Below, in pieces: positions 1 to 7,570 of a stretch of DNA of 64,000 nucleotides. The notes under the pieces were generated by a model that saw only the letters and a list, made by a program, of their open reading frames with translations, searched no databases and was not told the origin of the DNA. Made by a program: the position numbers and the translations under genes. Every line of letters begins with the position of its first letter. Within the stretch, counting starts at the first letter, position 1. Source of the DNA: Streptomyces sp. LHD-70. GTDB taxonomy: Bacteria; Actinomycetota; Actinomycetes; Streptomycetales; Streptomycetaceae. The DNA lies in NCBI RefSeq assembly GCF_031157275.1, contig NZ_JAVIFW010000010.1, positions 124,001 to 188,000 on the forward strand, written 5' to 3'.

Positions 1-1101
1 GGCGTCCTGGCGGTACCGGGCGAGTTTGTCGGGGTCGATGGCGAAGCCGAGCCCCGCGCCTTCGCGGATGCGCAGGGTGCCGTCCTCGATGGAGAGCGGC
101 TCGGTGAGCAGGTCGTCGGTCATGTCGAGGAAGTTCGACAGTTCACCGGCCCGCCGCGCGGTCGACCGGTGCGCCCCGCCGAAGGCGACGGTGCACAACG
201 TGCCGATCTGACCGTCGATCTGATTGCCCATCACCATCTCGACGCCCAGTCCCTCGCACTGGTGCAGCACGCGCTGGGAGGCGGTGAAGCCGGTCCGGGC
301 GGTCTTGATGCTGATGGCGGTGGCGGACCCGCCGAGGAGCTCGCGGGTGACCTCGGCGGCGTCGGTGGCGCTCTCGTCGGCGATGAAGGGGACGGGGCTC
401 TGCCGGACCAGCCAGCGCCGCCCCAGCACGTCGTCGGCCGGGCAGAGCTCCTCCGCGAACGTCAGACCGAGGTCGGCCATCTCATGCAGGGCGCGCGCCG
501 ACTCGGACGCGGTCCAGCCGCGGTTGCCGTCGATGTAGAGCTCCACCTCCGGGCCGAGGGCCTCGCGCAGCGCGCGGCAGGCATCGACATCGTCGGTGTA
601 CGGCCGCCGGCCGACCTTGACCTTGAACGTGGTGATGCCGTAGACGTCCCGGATCCGCTCGGCTTCGGCGACCATGTGTGCGGCGGGCGCGAAGCCCACC
701 ATGTGGCTCACCCGCATCCGGTCCGTGTATCCGCCGAGCAGACCGGAGACCGGTACGCCGGCCGCCTGGCCCAGGATGTCCCACAGCGCCATGTCGAGGG
801 CGGCCTTGGCGGTGGGATTGCCGACGGTGCGGTCGAGCCTCGCGTGGACGGCCTCCCGCTCCAGCGGCGACAGGCCCAGAATCTGCGGCGCGAAGATCTT
901 GTCGATCACCGCCACGATCGACTCCTGCGTCTCGCCGTACGTGTAGGGCCGGGGCGGGGCCTCCGCCATGCCGGTCAGTCCGTCGTCGGTGTGCACGCGT
1001 ACGAGCACATGCTCGGCGGTGTGCACCTCGCCGCTGGCGAACTTCAGTGGCTTCCGGTACGGGATCGCAAAAGGGATGGCCTCGATCTTGGCGATATTCA
1101 T
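1..1101 (-). CDS. catB: Muconate cycloisomerase, enolase superfamily (3' end beyond window)
   Basis: Probably converts cis,cis-muconate to muconolactone in the catechol branch of the beta-ketoadipate pathway. The 367 visible codons start MNIAKIEAIPFAIPYRKPL and show the muconate-lactonizing/mandelate-racemase fold: the first catalytic lysine region FKVKVGRR, a metal-ligand segment LYIDGNRGW, then FAEELCP, FIADESA and SIKTARTG. The gene runs off the left edge, so its C-terminus is not seen. Its ATG overlaps the stop of the upstream LysR gene as ATGA, implying translational coupling. It lies next to benzoate dioxygenase genes, whose product route ends in catechol, which supports catB over other enolase-superfamily members. 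A related substrate in the mandelate racemase group cannot be excluded. Confidence 0.85.
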   Translation of the reverse strand, partial: MNIAKIEAIPFAIPYRKPLKFASGEVHTAEHVLVRVHTDDGLTGMAEAPPRPYTYGETQESIVAVIDKIFAPQILGLSPLEREAVHARLDRTVGNPTAKAALDMALWDILGQAAGVPVSGLLGGYTDRMRVSHMVGFAPAAHMVAEAERIRDVYGITTFKVKVGRRPYTDDVDACRALREALGPEVELYIDGNRGWTASESARALHEMADLGLTFAEELCPADDVLGRRWLVRQSPVPFIADESATDAAEVTRELLGGSATAISIKTARTGFTASQRVLHQCEGLGVEMVMGNQIDGQIGTLCTVAFGGAHRSTARRAGELSNFLDMTDDLLTEPLSIEDGTLRIREGAGLGFAIDPDKLARYRQDA

Positions 1102-2030
1102 GGGTATTCCCCGGGAATTTCGTGGCCGTCAGGCGGCACGGGTGCGACGAACATTTCGTTTCTTTCCAAGATTTCCAGCAGATTCTTCAGGAGCGGAGAT
1201 TCGTCGTCCTCGCGCCAGGCGAGAGCCAGACGGACGGGAAACGCACCCTCCAGCGTTTTGCACAGCACTCCCTCGCGGGGTGCCGAGCGGATGGAGTCCG
1301 GCAGTACGGCGATGCCGAGTCCCGCGGCGACCAGGGCGAGGGCCGCGGAGGTCTCGGTGACCTCGTAGGCGCAGCGCGGGTGGAAGCCTGCGGCGACGCA
1401 ACTGCGCACGACCGCTTCGTTGACGACGGAGCTCAGCGTGGCCGCGTACATGATGAAGTTCTCGTCCCGCAGCCGTTCCACGCGCACGGTGTCCGCCTCG
1501 CTCAGCCAGTGCTCCTCGGGGAGGGCGAGCACCAGCGGCTCGTCGTCGAGGGCCCGGTGGGTGAGCCCTTCCCGGCGGATCGGCGGGCGCAGGACTCCGA
1601 CGTCGAGGCGCCGCTCGGTCAGCCCCAGCTCCTGTGCGGGCGTCAGCATCTCGGTGTGCACCTCCAGCATCACTTCGGGCAGTTCGCGTTTCACCAGCCG
1701 CGCCAGTGCGGGCAGTTGGCGGTACGAGGCGGAGCCCGTGAGGCCGACCCGGAGCACTCCCTCCACCCCTGACGCGAGACGCCCGACCCGGGCCACCGCC
1801 TCTTCGACGGCCTTGAGGATGAGCTCCACGTCCGTACGGAACACCTCGCCGGCGCTGGTCAGGGAGACCTGCCGGGTGGTGCGGGTGAACAGCGCCACCC
1901 CCAGTTCCGTCTCAAGGCGGCGAATCGCCTGGGAAAGCGGCGGCTGCGCCATGTGCAAGTGCTCCGCGGCCCTGCCGAAATGACGGGTTTCGGCGACGGC
2001 GGCGAAATACCTCAAATACCTGAGTTCCAT
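1098..2030 (-). CDS. catR: LysR-family regulator, CatR/BenM type
   Basis: A 310-residue LysR transcription factor. The N-terminal winged helix-turn-helix (MELRYLRYFAAVAETRHFGR, then QPPLSQAIRRLE) is characteristic of the CatR/CatM/BenM group, which senses cis,cis-muconate and/or benzoate. The rest is the effector-binding domain. It starts at ATG 2030 behind an AGAAAGGG ribosome site. The gene is co-transcribed with catB (4-base overlap) and diverges from benA, the usual arrangement for activators of benzoate/catechol operons. Control of both the cat and ben sides is inferred from position. The symbol denotes family similarity, not proven orthology. Confidence 0.85.
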   Translation of the reverse strand: MELRYLRYFAAVAETRHFGRAAEHLHMAQPPLSQAIRRLETELGVALFTRTTRQVSLTSAGEVFRTDVELILKAVEEAVARVGRLASGVEGVLRVGLTGSASYRQLPALARLVKRELPEVMLEVHTEMLTPAQELGLTERRLDVGVLRPPIRREGLTHRALDDEPLVLALPEEHWLSEADTVRVERLRDENFIMYAATLSSVVNEAVVRSCVAAGFHPRCAYEVTETSAALALVAAGLGIAVLPDSIRSAPREGVLCKTLEGAFPVRLALAWREDDESPLLKNLLEILERNEMFVAPVPPDGHEIPGEYP

Positions 2031-2266
2031 CGGGCTGCCCTTTCTCTGTAGGGCCCTCGATTACCGCTCAGCCTAGGGAGCGGATCCCATACCAACAAAT
2101 ATCAAGAAGCCAGACTATTGAGACGGCGGTGATATCAATACCCCCCTGGGCCAACCCTGGGTAAATGTCCGGGGCCGACTTTTCATCGCGATGTCATGGT
2201 GCTGAAAAGCAATCGAAACGTATGGGGCGCCGGCCAGGCGGCTCGAACGATGCGGAGGGACGGACC
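2031..2266. promoter_or_regulatory. Divergent catR/benA control region
   Basis: This 236-base gap separates the divergent catR and benA starts. It is unusually AT-rich for the window, especially about 2085-2145, where several ATATCA / TGATAT-like elements occur. LysR proteins bind T-N11-A dyads in such gaps, so this is the expected regulator site. No single operator could be fixed by eye. An AGGGA ribosome site sits just before the benA ATG at 2267. Confidence 0.5.
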
Positions 2267-3631
2267 ATGGCCCAAGCACACAGTCGCGCGGGGACCACCC
2301 TGGAGAACGCCCTGGTGGAGGACCCCTCGAACGGCGTGTACCGCGTCCGGCGGAGCGTCTTCACCGATGAGGAACTCTTCGACCTGGAGATGACGCACAT
2401 CTTCGAGGGCAATTGGGTCTACCTCGCCCACGAGAGCCAGATCCCGAACGTCGGCGACTACTTCACCACGCACATCGGGCGGCAGCCCATCGTCATCTCC
2501 CGTGACAAACAAGGTGAGTTGCACGCCCTCATCAACGCGTGCAGCCACCGCGGTGCGATGCTCTGCCGTCGCAAGACCGACAACCGCACCACGTTCACCT
2601 GCCCCTTCCACGGCTGGACCTTCAACAACACGGGCAAGCTGCTCAAGGTCAAGGACCCGCGCGGCGCCGGATACCCCGAGCAGTTCAACACCGACGGCTC
2701 GCACGACCTGACCAAGGTCGCCCGCTTCGAGAACTACCGGGGCTTCCTCTTCGGCAGCCTCAACAGCGAGGTCAAGCCGCTGAACGAGCACCTGGGCGAA
2801 GCCGCCAAGGTCATCGACATGATCGTCGACCAGTCCCCGGAGGGCCTGGAGGTGCTGCGGGGCTCGTCCACGTACAGCTACGACGGCAACTGGAAGCTGC
2901 AGACCGAGAACGGCGCCGACGGCTACCACGTCTCGGCCACCCACTGGAACTACGCGGCGACCCAGGCGCGCCGCACCGCGGGCGAGTCCACGAACGACAC
3001 CAGGACGATGGACGCCGGCGGCTGGTCCAAGCAGCAGGGCGGCTTCTACTCCTTCGAGCACGGCCACCTGCTGCTGTGGACGAAGTGGCTCGACCCCGCG
3101 AACCGGCCGCTGGCCGAACGGCGCGACGAGCTGGTGGCGGAGTTCGGCGAGGACAAGGCCGACTGGATGATCGGCGTCTCCCGCAATCTGTGCCTCTACC
3201 CGAACGTCTACCTGATGGACCAGTTCAGCTCCCAGATCCGGCACTTCCGGCCAATCTCCGTCGACAAGACCGAGGTGACGATCTACTGCATCGCGCCGAA
3301 GGGCGAGTCGGCCGAGGCGCGTGCCGCGCGCATCCGGCAGTACGAGGACTTCTTCAACGCCACCGGCATGGCGACCCCGGACGACCTGGAGGAGTTCCGC
3401 TCCTGCCAGAAGACGTACCTGGCCGACGCGGCCCCGTGGAACGACCTCAGCCGCGGTGCCGTGCACCAGATCGACGGGCCGGACGAGGACGCCGCAAAGG
3501 TCGGCATCAACCCGATCGCCAGCGGGATCCGCACCGAGGACGAGGGGCTCTTCCCCATCCAGCACGCCTACTGGCTGCAGAGCATGCGGCGCGCGCTGGC
3601 AGCGGAAGCCGGGACCAGGCAGTCCGCGTGA
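2267..3631 (+). CDS. benA: Benzoate 1,2-dioxygenase, large (alpha) subunit
   Basis: Catalytic alpha subunit of the ring-hydroxylating dioxygenase that turns benzoate into 1,6-dihydroxycyclohexa-2,4-diene-1-carboxylate. The 454-residue protein has a Rieske [2Fe-2S] centre (C92-S-H94 and C112-PF-H115) and the downstream non-haem iron domain around ENGADGYHVSATHWNY. The ATG at 2267 (MAQAHSRAGT) is chosen over the in-frame 2165 start because CGGAGGGA lies just before it and because length then matches the family. It is first of a benABCD run with short gaps or overlaps. A toluate or other aromatic acid dioxygenase is possible, but the reductase, dehydrogenase and transporter partners support benzoate. 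Confidence 0.93.
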   Translation: MAQAHSRAGTTLENALVEDPSNGVYRVRRSVFTDEELFDLEMTHIFEGNWVYLAHESQIPNVGDYFTTHIGRQPIVISRDKQGELHALINACSHRGAMLCRRKTDNRTTFTCPFHGWTFNNTGKLLKVKDPRGAGYPEQFNTDGSHDLTKVARFENYRGFLFGSLNSEVKPLNEHLGEAAKVIDMIVDQSPEGLEVLRGSSTYSYDGNWKLQTENGADGYHVSATHWNYAATQARRTAGESTNDTRTMDAGGWSKQQGGFYSFEHGHLLLWTKWLDPANRPLAERRDELVAEFGEDKADWMIGVSRNLCLYPNVYLMDQFSSQIRHFRPISVDKTEVTIYCIAPKGESAEARAARIRQYEDFFNATGMATPDDLEEFRSCQKTYLADAAPWNDLSRGAVHQIDGPDEDAAKVGINPIASGIRTEDEGLFPIQHAYWLQSMRRALAAEAGTRQSA

Positions 3632-3674
3632 CGACGACGCGTATCAGACGACGCGCATCAAAAGGGAGCAGCAC

Positions 3675-4187
3675 ATGACGACAGCGACAGCGCCAAGCAC
3701 CGTCACGCTGGAGGCCGTCCGCCGGTTCCTCTACCGGGAGGCACGCCTTCTCGACGACCGCGAGTTCGAGGAGTGGCTGGAGTGCTACCACCCGGACGCC
3801 GAGTTCTGGATGCCGGCCTGGGCCGACGACGACGCACTCACCCGGGACCCGCAGAGCGAGATCTCGCTGATCTACTACCCCAACCGCGGCGGACTGCAGG
3901 ACCGGGTCTTCCGGATCCGCACCGACCGCTCCAGCGCCACGAGCCTGCCCGAGCCGCGCACCGGCCACAACATCACCAACGTGGAGATCACGGGTGAGTC
4001 CGGCGGCTCCGTGGACGTGCGGTTCAACTGGTTCACGCTCTACTACCGCTACCAGAGCGTCGACACGTACTTCGGTACGTCCTTCTACCGCGTCGACTTC
4101 CGTGGCCCGAGCCCGCTGATCACCGCGAAGAAGGTCGTCCTGAAGAACGACTACGTCCATCACGTGGTCGACATCTACCACGTCTGA
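3675..4187 (+). CDS. benB: Benzoate 1,2-dioxygenase, small (beta) subunit
   Basis: Structural beta subunit of the alpha3-beta3 dioxygenase hexamer. The 170-residue protein starts MTTATAPSTVTLEAVRRFLY. It has the SnoaL/NTF2-like beta-subunit pattern, with FLYREARLLDDREFEEWL, YHPDAEFWMP and the C-terminal KKVVLKNDYVHHVVDIYHV. The ATG at 3675 follows AAAGGGAGC. The gene lies 43 bases after benA and 34 before benC, consistent with one transcript. Confidence 0.92.
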   Translation: MTTATAPSTVTLEAVRRFLYREARLLDDREFEEWLECYHPDAEFWMPAWADDDALTRDPQSEISLIYYPNRGGLQDRVFRIRTDRSSATSLPEPRTGHNITNVEITGESGGSVDVRFNWFTLYYRYQSVDTYFGTSFYRVDFRGPSPLITAKKVVLKNDYVHHVVDIYHV

Positions 4188-4221
4188 TCCAGGCCGCCCC
4201 TCCGAGACCCGAGTACCCGAA

Positions 4222-5253
4222 ATGAGCAGCACCATGGCATTCCAGATCGCCCTGAGCTTCGAGGACGGCATCACCCGGTTCATCGACTGCGGACCGGACG
4301 AGACCGTCGCCGACGCCTCGTACAAGGCCCGGATCAACATCCCCCTCGACTGCCGCGACGGCGCCTGCGGCACCTGCAAGTCGGTCTGCGAGTCCGGGAG
4401 TTACGACGGCGGTGACTACATCGACGAGGCGCTGACCGAGGACGAGGCGGCGCGCGGGCTCTGCCTGCCGTGCCAGATGACGCCGCAGAGCGACCTCGTG
4501 CTGAGCATCCCCTCGACGTCGGCCGCCGCCAAGACCGCCGCGGGCACCTTCACCGCCACCGTCACGGCGATCGAGCGGCACTCGGCGAGCACCGTCGGCC
4601 TCACCTTCGACGTGGAGCGCCGCGAGGCCCTGGACTTCCTTCCCGGCCAGTACGTCAACGTCACCGTGCCCGGCACGGACCAGGCCCGCTCGTACTCCTT
4701 CAGCTCGGGGCCGAACCAGCAGCAGGCGTCGTTCCTGGTCCGCATCACCGACGGCGGTGTGATGTCGGGCTACCTCGCGGACCGCGCCCGGGTCGGCGAC
4801 CTCGTGGAGTTCACGGGCCCGATGGGCACCTTCTACCTTCGCGAACTCGCCCGCCCCGCCCTGCTCCTCGCGGGCGGCACCGGCCTGGCGCCGCTCCTTT
4901 CGATGCTGGAACGGCTCGCCCAGACACCCCTCGCGCATCCGGTCCACCTGATCTACGGCGTGACCACCGACCAGGACCTCGTCCACCTGGACACCCTGGA
5001 GGACTACACCGAGGTCATCCCCGGGTTCACCTTCGACCACTGCGTGGCCGACGAGTCCAGCCAGGCGCGGAACAAGGGCTACGTCACCGGCCTCATCGAC
5101 GAGAAGACCCTGCACGACGGCGACGCGGACGTCTATCTGTGCGGCCCTCCCGCCATGGTCGAGGCGGTACGCGGCCACATCGCGTCTCTCGGCATCACCC
5201 CGGCGGGCTTCCACTACGAGAAGTTCGCCGTGGCGGCGGGAGCGGCCCGATGA
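4222..5253 (+). CDS. benC: Benzoate dioxygenase electron-transfer reductase
   Basis: Carries electrons from NADH to the BenA Rieske centre. The 343-residue protein has an N-terminal plant-type ferredoxin domain (CRDGACGTC with a later CLPC ligand), then an FAD domain (RSYSFSSGPN) and an NAD domain (LLAGGTGLAPLLSML, ending YLCGPPAMVEAV). That single-chain ferredoxin-FAD-NAD order is the class IB reductase used by benzoate dioxygenases. Its stop overlaps the benD start as ATGA. A second in-frame ATG at 4234 could be used instead. Confidence 0.92.
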   Translation: MSSTMAFQIALSFEDGITRFIDCGPDETVADASYKARINIPLDCRDGACGTCKSVCESGSYDGGDYIDEALTEDEAARGLCLPCQMTPQSDLVLSIPSTSAAAKTAAGTFTATVTAIERHSASTVGLTFDVERREALDFLPGQYVNVTVPGTDQARSYSFSSGPNQQQASFLVRITDGGVMSGYLADRARVGDLVEFTGPMGTFYLRELARPALLLAGGTGLAPLLSMLERLAQTPLAHPVHLIYGVTTDQDLVHLDTLEDYTEVIPGFTFDHCVADESSQARNKGYVTGLIDEKTLHDGDADVYLCGPPAMVEAVRGHIASLGITPAGFHYEKFAVAAGAAR

Positions 5254-6077
5254 CGGCCGCGAAGGCTGCGACGGCCGCGACGGCCCTGACGGCACACGTG
5301 GGCCGCTTCGCCGGGAAGAAGGCCCTGGTCACCGGTGCGGCCCAGGGCATCGGTCTCGCGGTCGCCCGCCGCCTGGTGGCGGAGTCCGCCGACGTCGTCC
5401 TGGTCGACCGCTCCGAACTCGTTCTGGAGGTCGCGGCCGAACTGGCCGAGCAGGGCGGCGGCGACACCCACGCGATCGTCGCCGACCTGGAGCAGTACCA
5501 CGGAGCCGAGAAGGCGGTCGCCGAGGCGCAGGAACGGCACGGCCGGATCGACTGCCTGGTCAACAACGTGGGCGGCACCATCTGGGCCAAGCCCTACGAG
5601 CACTACACGCCCGACCAGATCCAGGCGGAGGTCCAGCGCTCCCTGTTCCCGACGCTGTGGACGTGCCGCGCCGTCCTGCCGTACCTCATCGAGCAGCGCT
5701 CCGGCACCATCGTCAACGTCTCGTCCGTGGCCACCCGCGGCGTCAACCGCGTCCCCTACGCGGCGGCCAAGGGCGGCGTCAACGCCATCACCGCCTCCCT
5801 CGCCCTGGAGGCGGCACCGTACGGCATCCGCGTCGTCGCGACCGCCCCGGGCGGCACCGAAGCTCCCGCACGACGCGTCGCGCGGGGGCCCGCGGCCCAA
5901 GGCGGCCAGGAGGAGACCTGGTACCGGCAGATCGTCGACCAGACCGTCGCCTCGTCCCTGATGAAGCGGTACGGCTCCCTGGACGAACAAGCCGCGGCGA
6001 TCGCGTTCCTCGCCTCCGACGAGGCGTCCTACATCACCGGCAGCGTGCTCCCCGTCGCCGGCGGAGACCTCGGGTAA
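5250..6077 (+). CDS. benD: Dihydroxycyclohexadiene carboxylate dehydrogenase
   Basis: Short-chain dehydrogenase that rearomatises the benzoate cis-diol to catechol with loss of CO2 and formation of NADH. The 275-residue protein shows the nucleotide motif TGAAQGIG, the NNVGG segment, the catalytic serine region VNVSS and the YAAAK pair. The start is the ATG at 5250, overlapping the benC stop. The short alanine/threonine-rich N-terminal tail is not conserved in the fold. The gene completes the route from benzoate to catechol; catechol dioxygenase is not in the window. Confidence 0.9.
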   Translation: MTAAKAATAATALTAHVGRFAGKKALVTGAAQGIGLAVARRLVAESADVVLVDRSELVLEVAAELAEQGGGDTHAIVADLEQYHGAEKAVAEAQERHGRIDCLVNNVGGTIWAKPYEHYTPDQIQAEVQRSLFPTLWTCRAVLPYLIEQRSGTIVNVSSVATRGVNRVPYAAAKGGVNAITASLALEAAPYGIRVVATAPGGTEAPARRVARGPAAQGGQEETWYRQIVDQTVASSLMKRYGSLDEQAAAIAFLASDEASYITGSVLPVAGGDLG

Positions 6078-6190
6078 CCCCTCAGTCCCCAGCTCTGCAC
6101 GGCCGCACCCGGCCGGACGCTTCACCGCCCCACGGTCCGCTCACGGACCTTCACCGCCCCCTGGTCCGCTCACGATCACGAGGTACCGCA

Positions 6191-7570
6191 GTGAACGCTC
6201 AAGCGCACAGACACGTGGACCCACGCCATCGCAACAGCTTGCGCTGGATCGTCGGCATAGCCGCCGTGGCCCTCGTCTTCGACGGCTACGACCTGGTGGT
6301 CTACGGCACGATCGTGCCCACCCTCCTCCGCGACCCCGGCCAGCTCGGTGCCCTCACCCCCGGCCAGGCCGGAGCACTCGGCTCCTACGCCCTCATGGGC
6401 GTCCTGGTCGGCGCCCTGGTCGCCGGTGCCATCGGCGACCGCGTCGGCCGCCGCCGCATCATGCTGGTCAACATCGCCTGGTTCTCCATCGGCATGGGAC
6501 TGACCGCGACGACCACCAGCTACACCACGTTCGGTGTCCTGCGCTTCCTCACCGGCATCGGCGTGGGCGCGCTGGTGGCCACCGCCGGCGCCCTGATCGC
6601 CGAGTTCGCCCCGCCGGACCGGCGCCATTTCTACAACGCGATCGTCTACAGCGGTGTCCCCGCCGGTGGTGTGCTCGCGGCCCTGCTTGCGCTGCTCACC
6701 TCCGACAGCATCGGCTGGCGCGGACTGTTCCTCATCGGTGCGCTGCCGATCGTCCTCCTGCTGCCCGCCGCTCTGCTGCGGCTGCCGGAGTCGCCCACGT
6801 GGCTGCTCGCCCGCGGACACGCGGAACGGGCCCGCCGCGTCTCCGAACGCACCGGCATCCCCCTGCCCGACGCGGCTCCCGCCCAGCCTGCCCGTCCTCA
6901 TGAGGCGAAGGAGAAGGTCGGCTTCGCCGCGCTCGCCACCCGGCGCTACGCGCTCGCCACGTTCCTCCTCGGCCTGATGAGCTTCTCCGGCCTGCTGCTC
7001 ACGTACGGCCTGAACACCTGGCTGCCGGAGATCATGGGCCGCAACGGCTACGGACCGTCGTACTCGCTCAGCTTCCTGCTGACGCTCAACGGTGGCGCCA
7101 TCGTCGGCGGACTCCTCGCCTCACGGAGTGCCGACCGGCTCGGCGCGCAGCGCGTGATCGCCGCCACCTTCGGGCTCGCCGCCGTGTCCCTGGCCCTGCT
7201 GACCTTCCAGCTGCCGCTCGCCGTGCTCCTCGCTCTCGTCGCCGTCGCCGGGGTGGGGACGCTGGGCACCCAGGTGCTGATCTACGGGTTCGTGTCGCAC
7301 TACTACGACACCGTGTCCCGCGCCGCCGGCGTCGCCTGGTGCGCCGGGTTCGGCAGGCTCGGCGGCATCGTCGGCCCGGTCGTCGGCGGAGCCCTCGTGG
7401 GGGCGGGCGTGCCGCCGACGTACACCTTCTACGTCTTCGCCGGCGTCGGCATCGCCGGACTGCTCGTGACCGGATTCGTCCCGCGCAGGGCCGCCGCTTC
7501 GGCAGCCGCAGCGCCCGGCACGCGGACGGACCGCGGTGCTAGCGTCCTTGAACATGAGCGTGCGTCCTGA
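6191..7570 (+). CDS. benK: Benzoate:H+ symporter, aromatic acid MFS family
   Basis: Twelve-helix major facilitator of the aromatic acid:H+ symporter family. The first helix bears the family signature DGYDLVVYG, and the loop between helices 2 and 3 bears GDRVGRRR. The 459-residue frame is opened by a GTG at 6191 preceded by GAGGT. It lies 113 bases after benD. Benzoate is the likely substrate because of the operon; 4-hydroxybenzoate or another aromatic acid would fit the family equally well. Its 3' end overlaps the start of the next regulator gene. Confidence 0.85.
   Translation: MNAQAHRHVDPRHRNSLRWIVGIAAVALVFDGYDLVVYGTIVPTLLRDPGQLGALTPGQAGALGSYALMGVLVGALVAGAIGDRVGRRRIMLVNIAWFSIGMGLTATTTSYTTFGVLRFLTGIGVGALVATAGALIAEFAPPDRRHFYNAIVYSGVPAGGVLAALLALLTSDSIGWRGLFLIGALPIVLLLPAALLRLPESPTWLLARGHAERARRVSERTGIPLPDAAPAQPARPHEAKEKVGFAALATRRYALATFLLGLMSFSGLLLTYGLNTWLPEIMGRNGYGPSYSLSFLLTLNGGAIVGGLLASRSADRLGAQRVIAATFGLAAVSLALLTFQLPLAVLLALVAVAGVGTLGTQVLIYGFVSHYYDTVSRAAGVAWCAGFGRLGGIVGPVVGGALVGAGVPPTYTFYVFAGVGIAGLLVTGFVPRRAAASAAAAPGTRTDRGASVLEHERAS

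Noticed and set aside
2183..3565. Minus-strand frame of 460 codons opposite benA
   Set aside because: Val/Gly/Arg-rich shadow translation; benA has a complete Rieske and iron domain on the plus strand.
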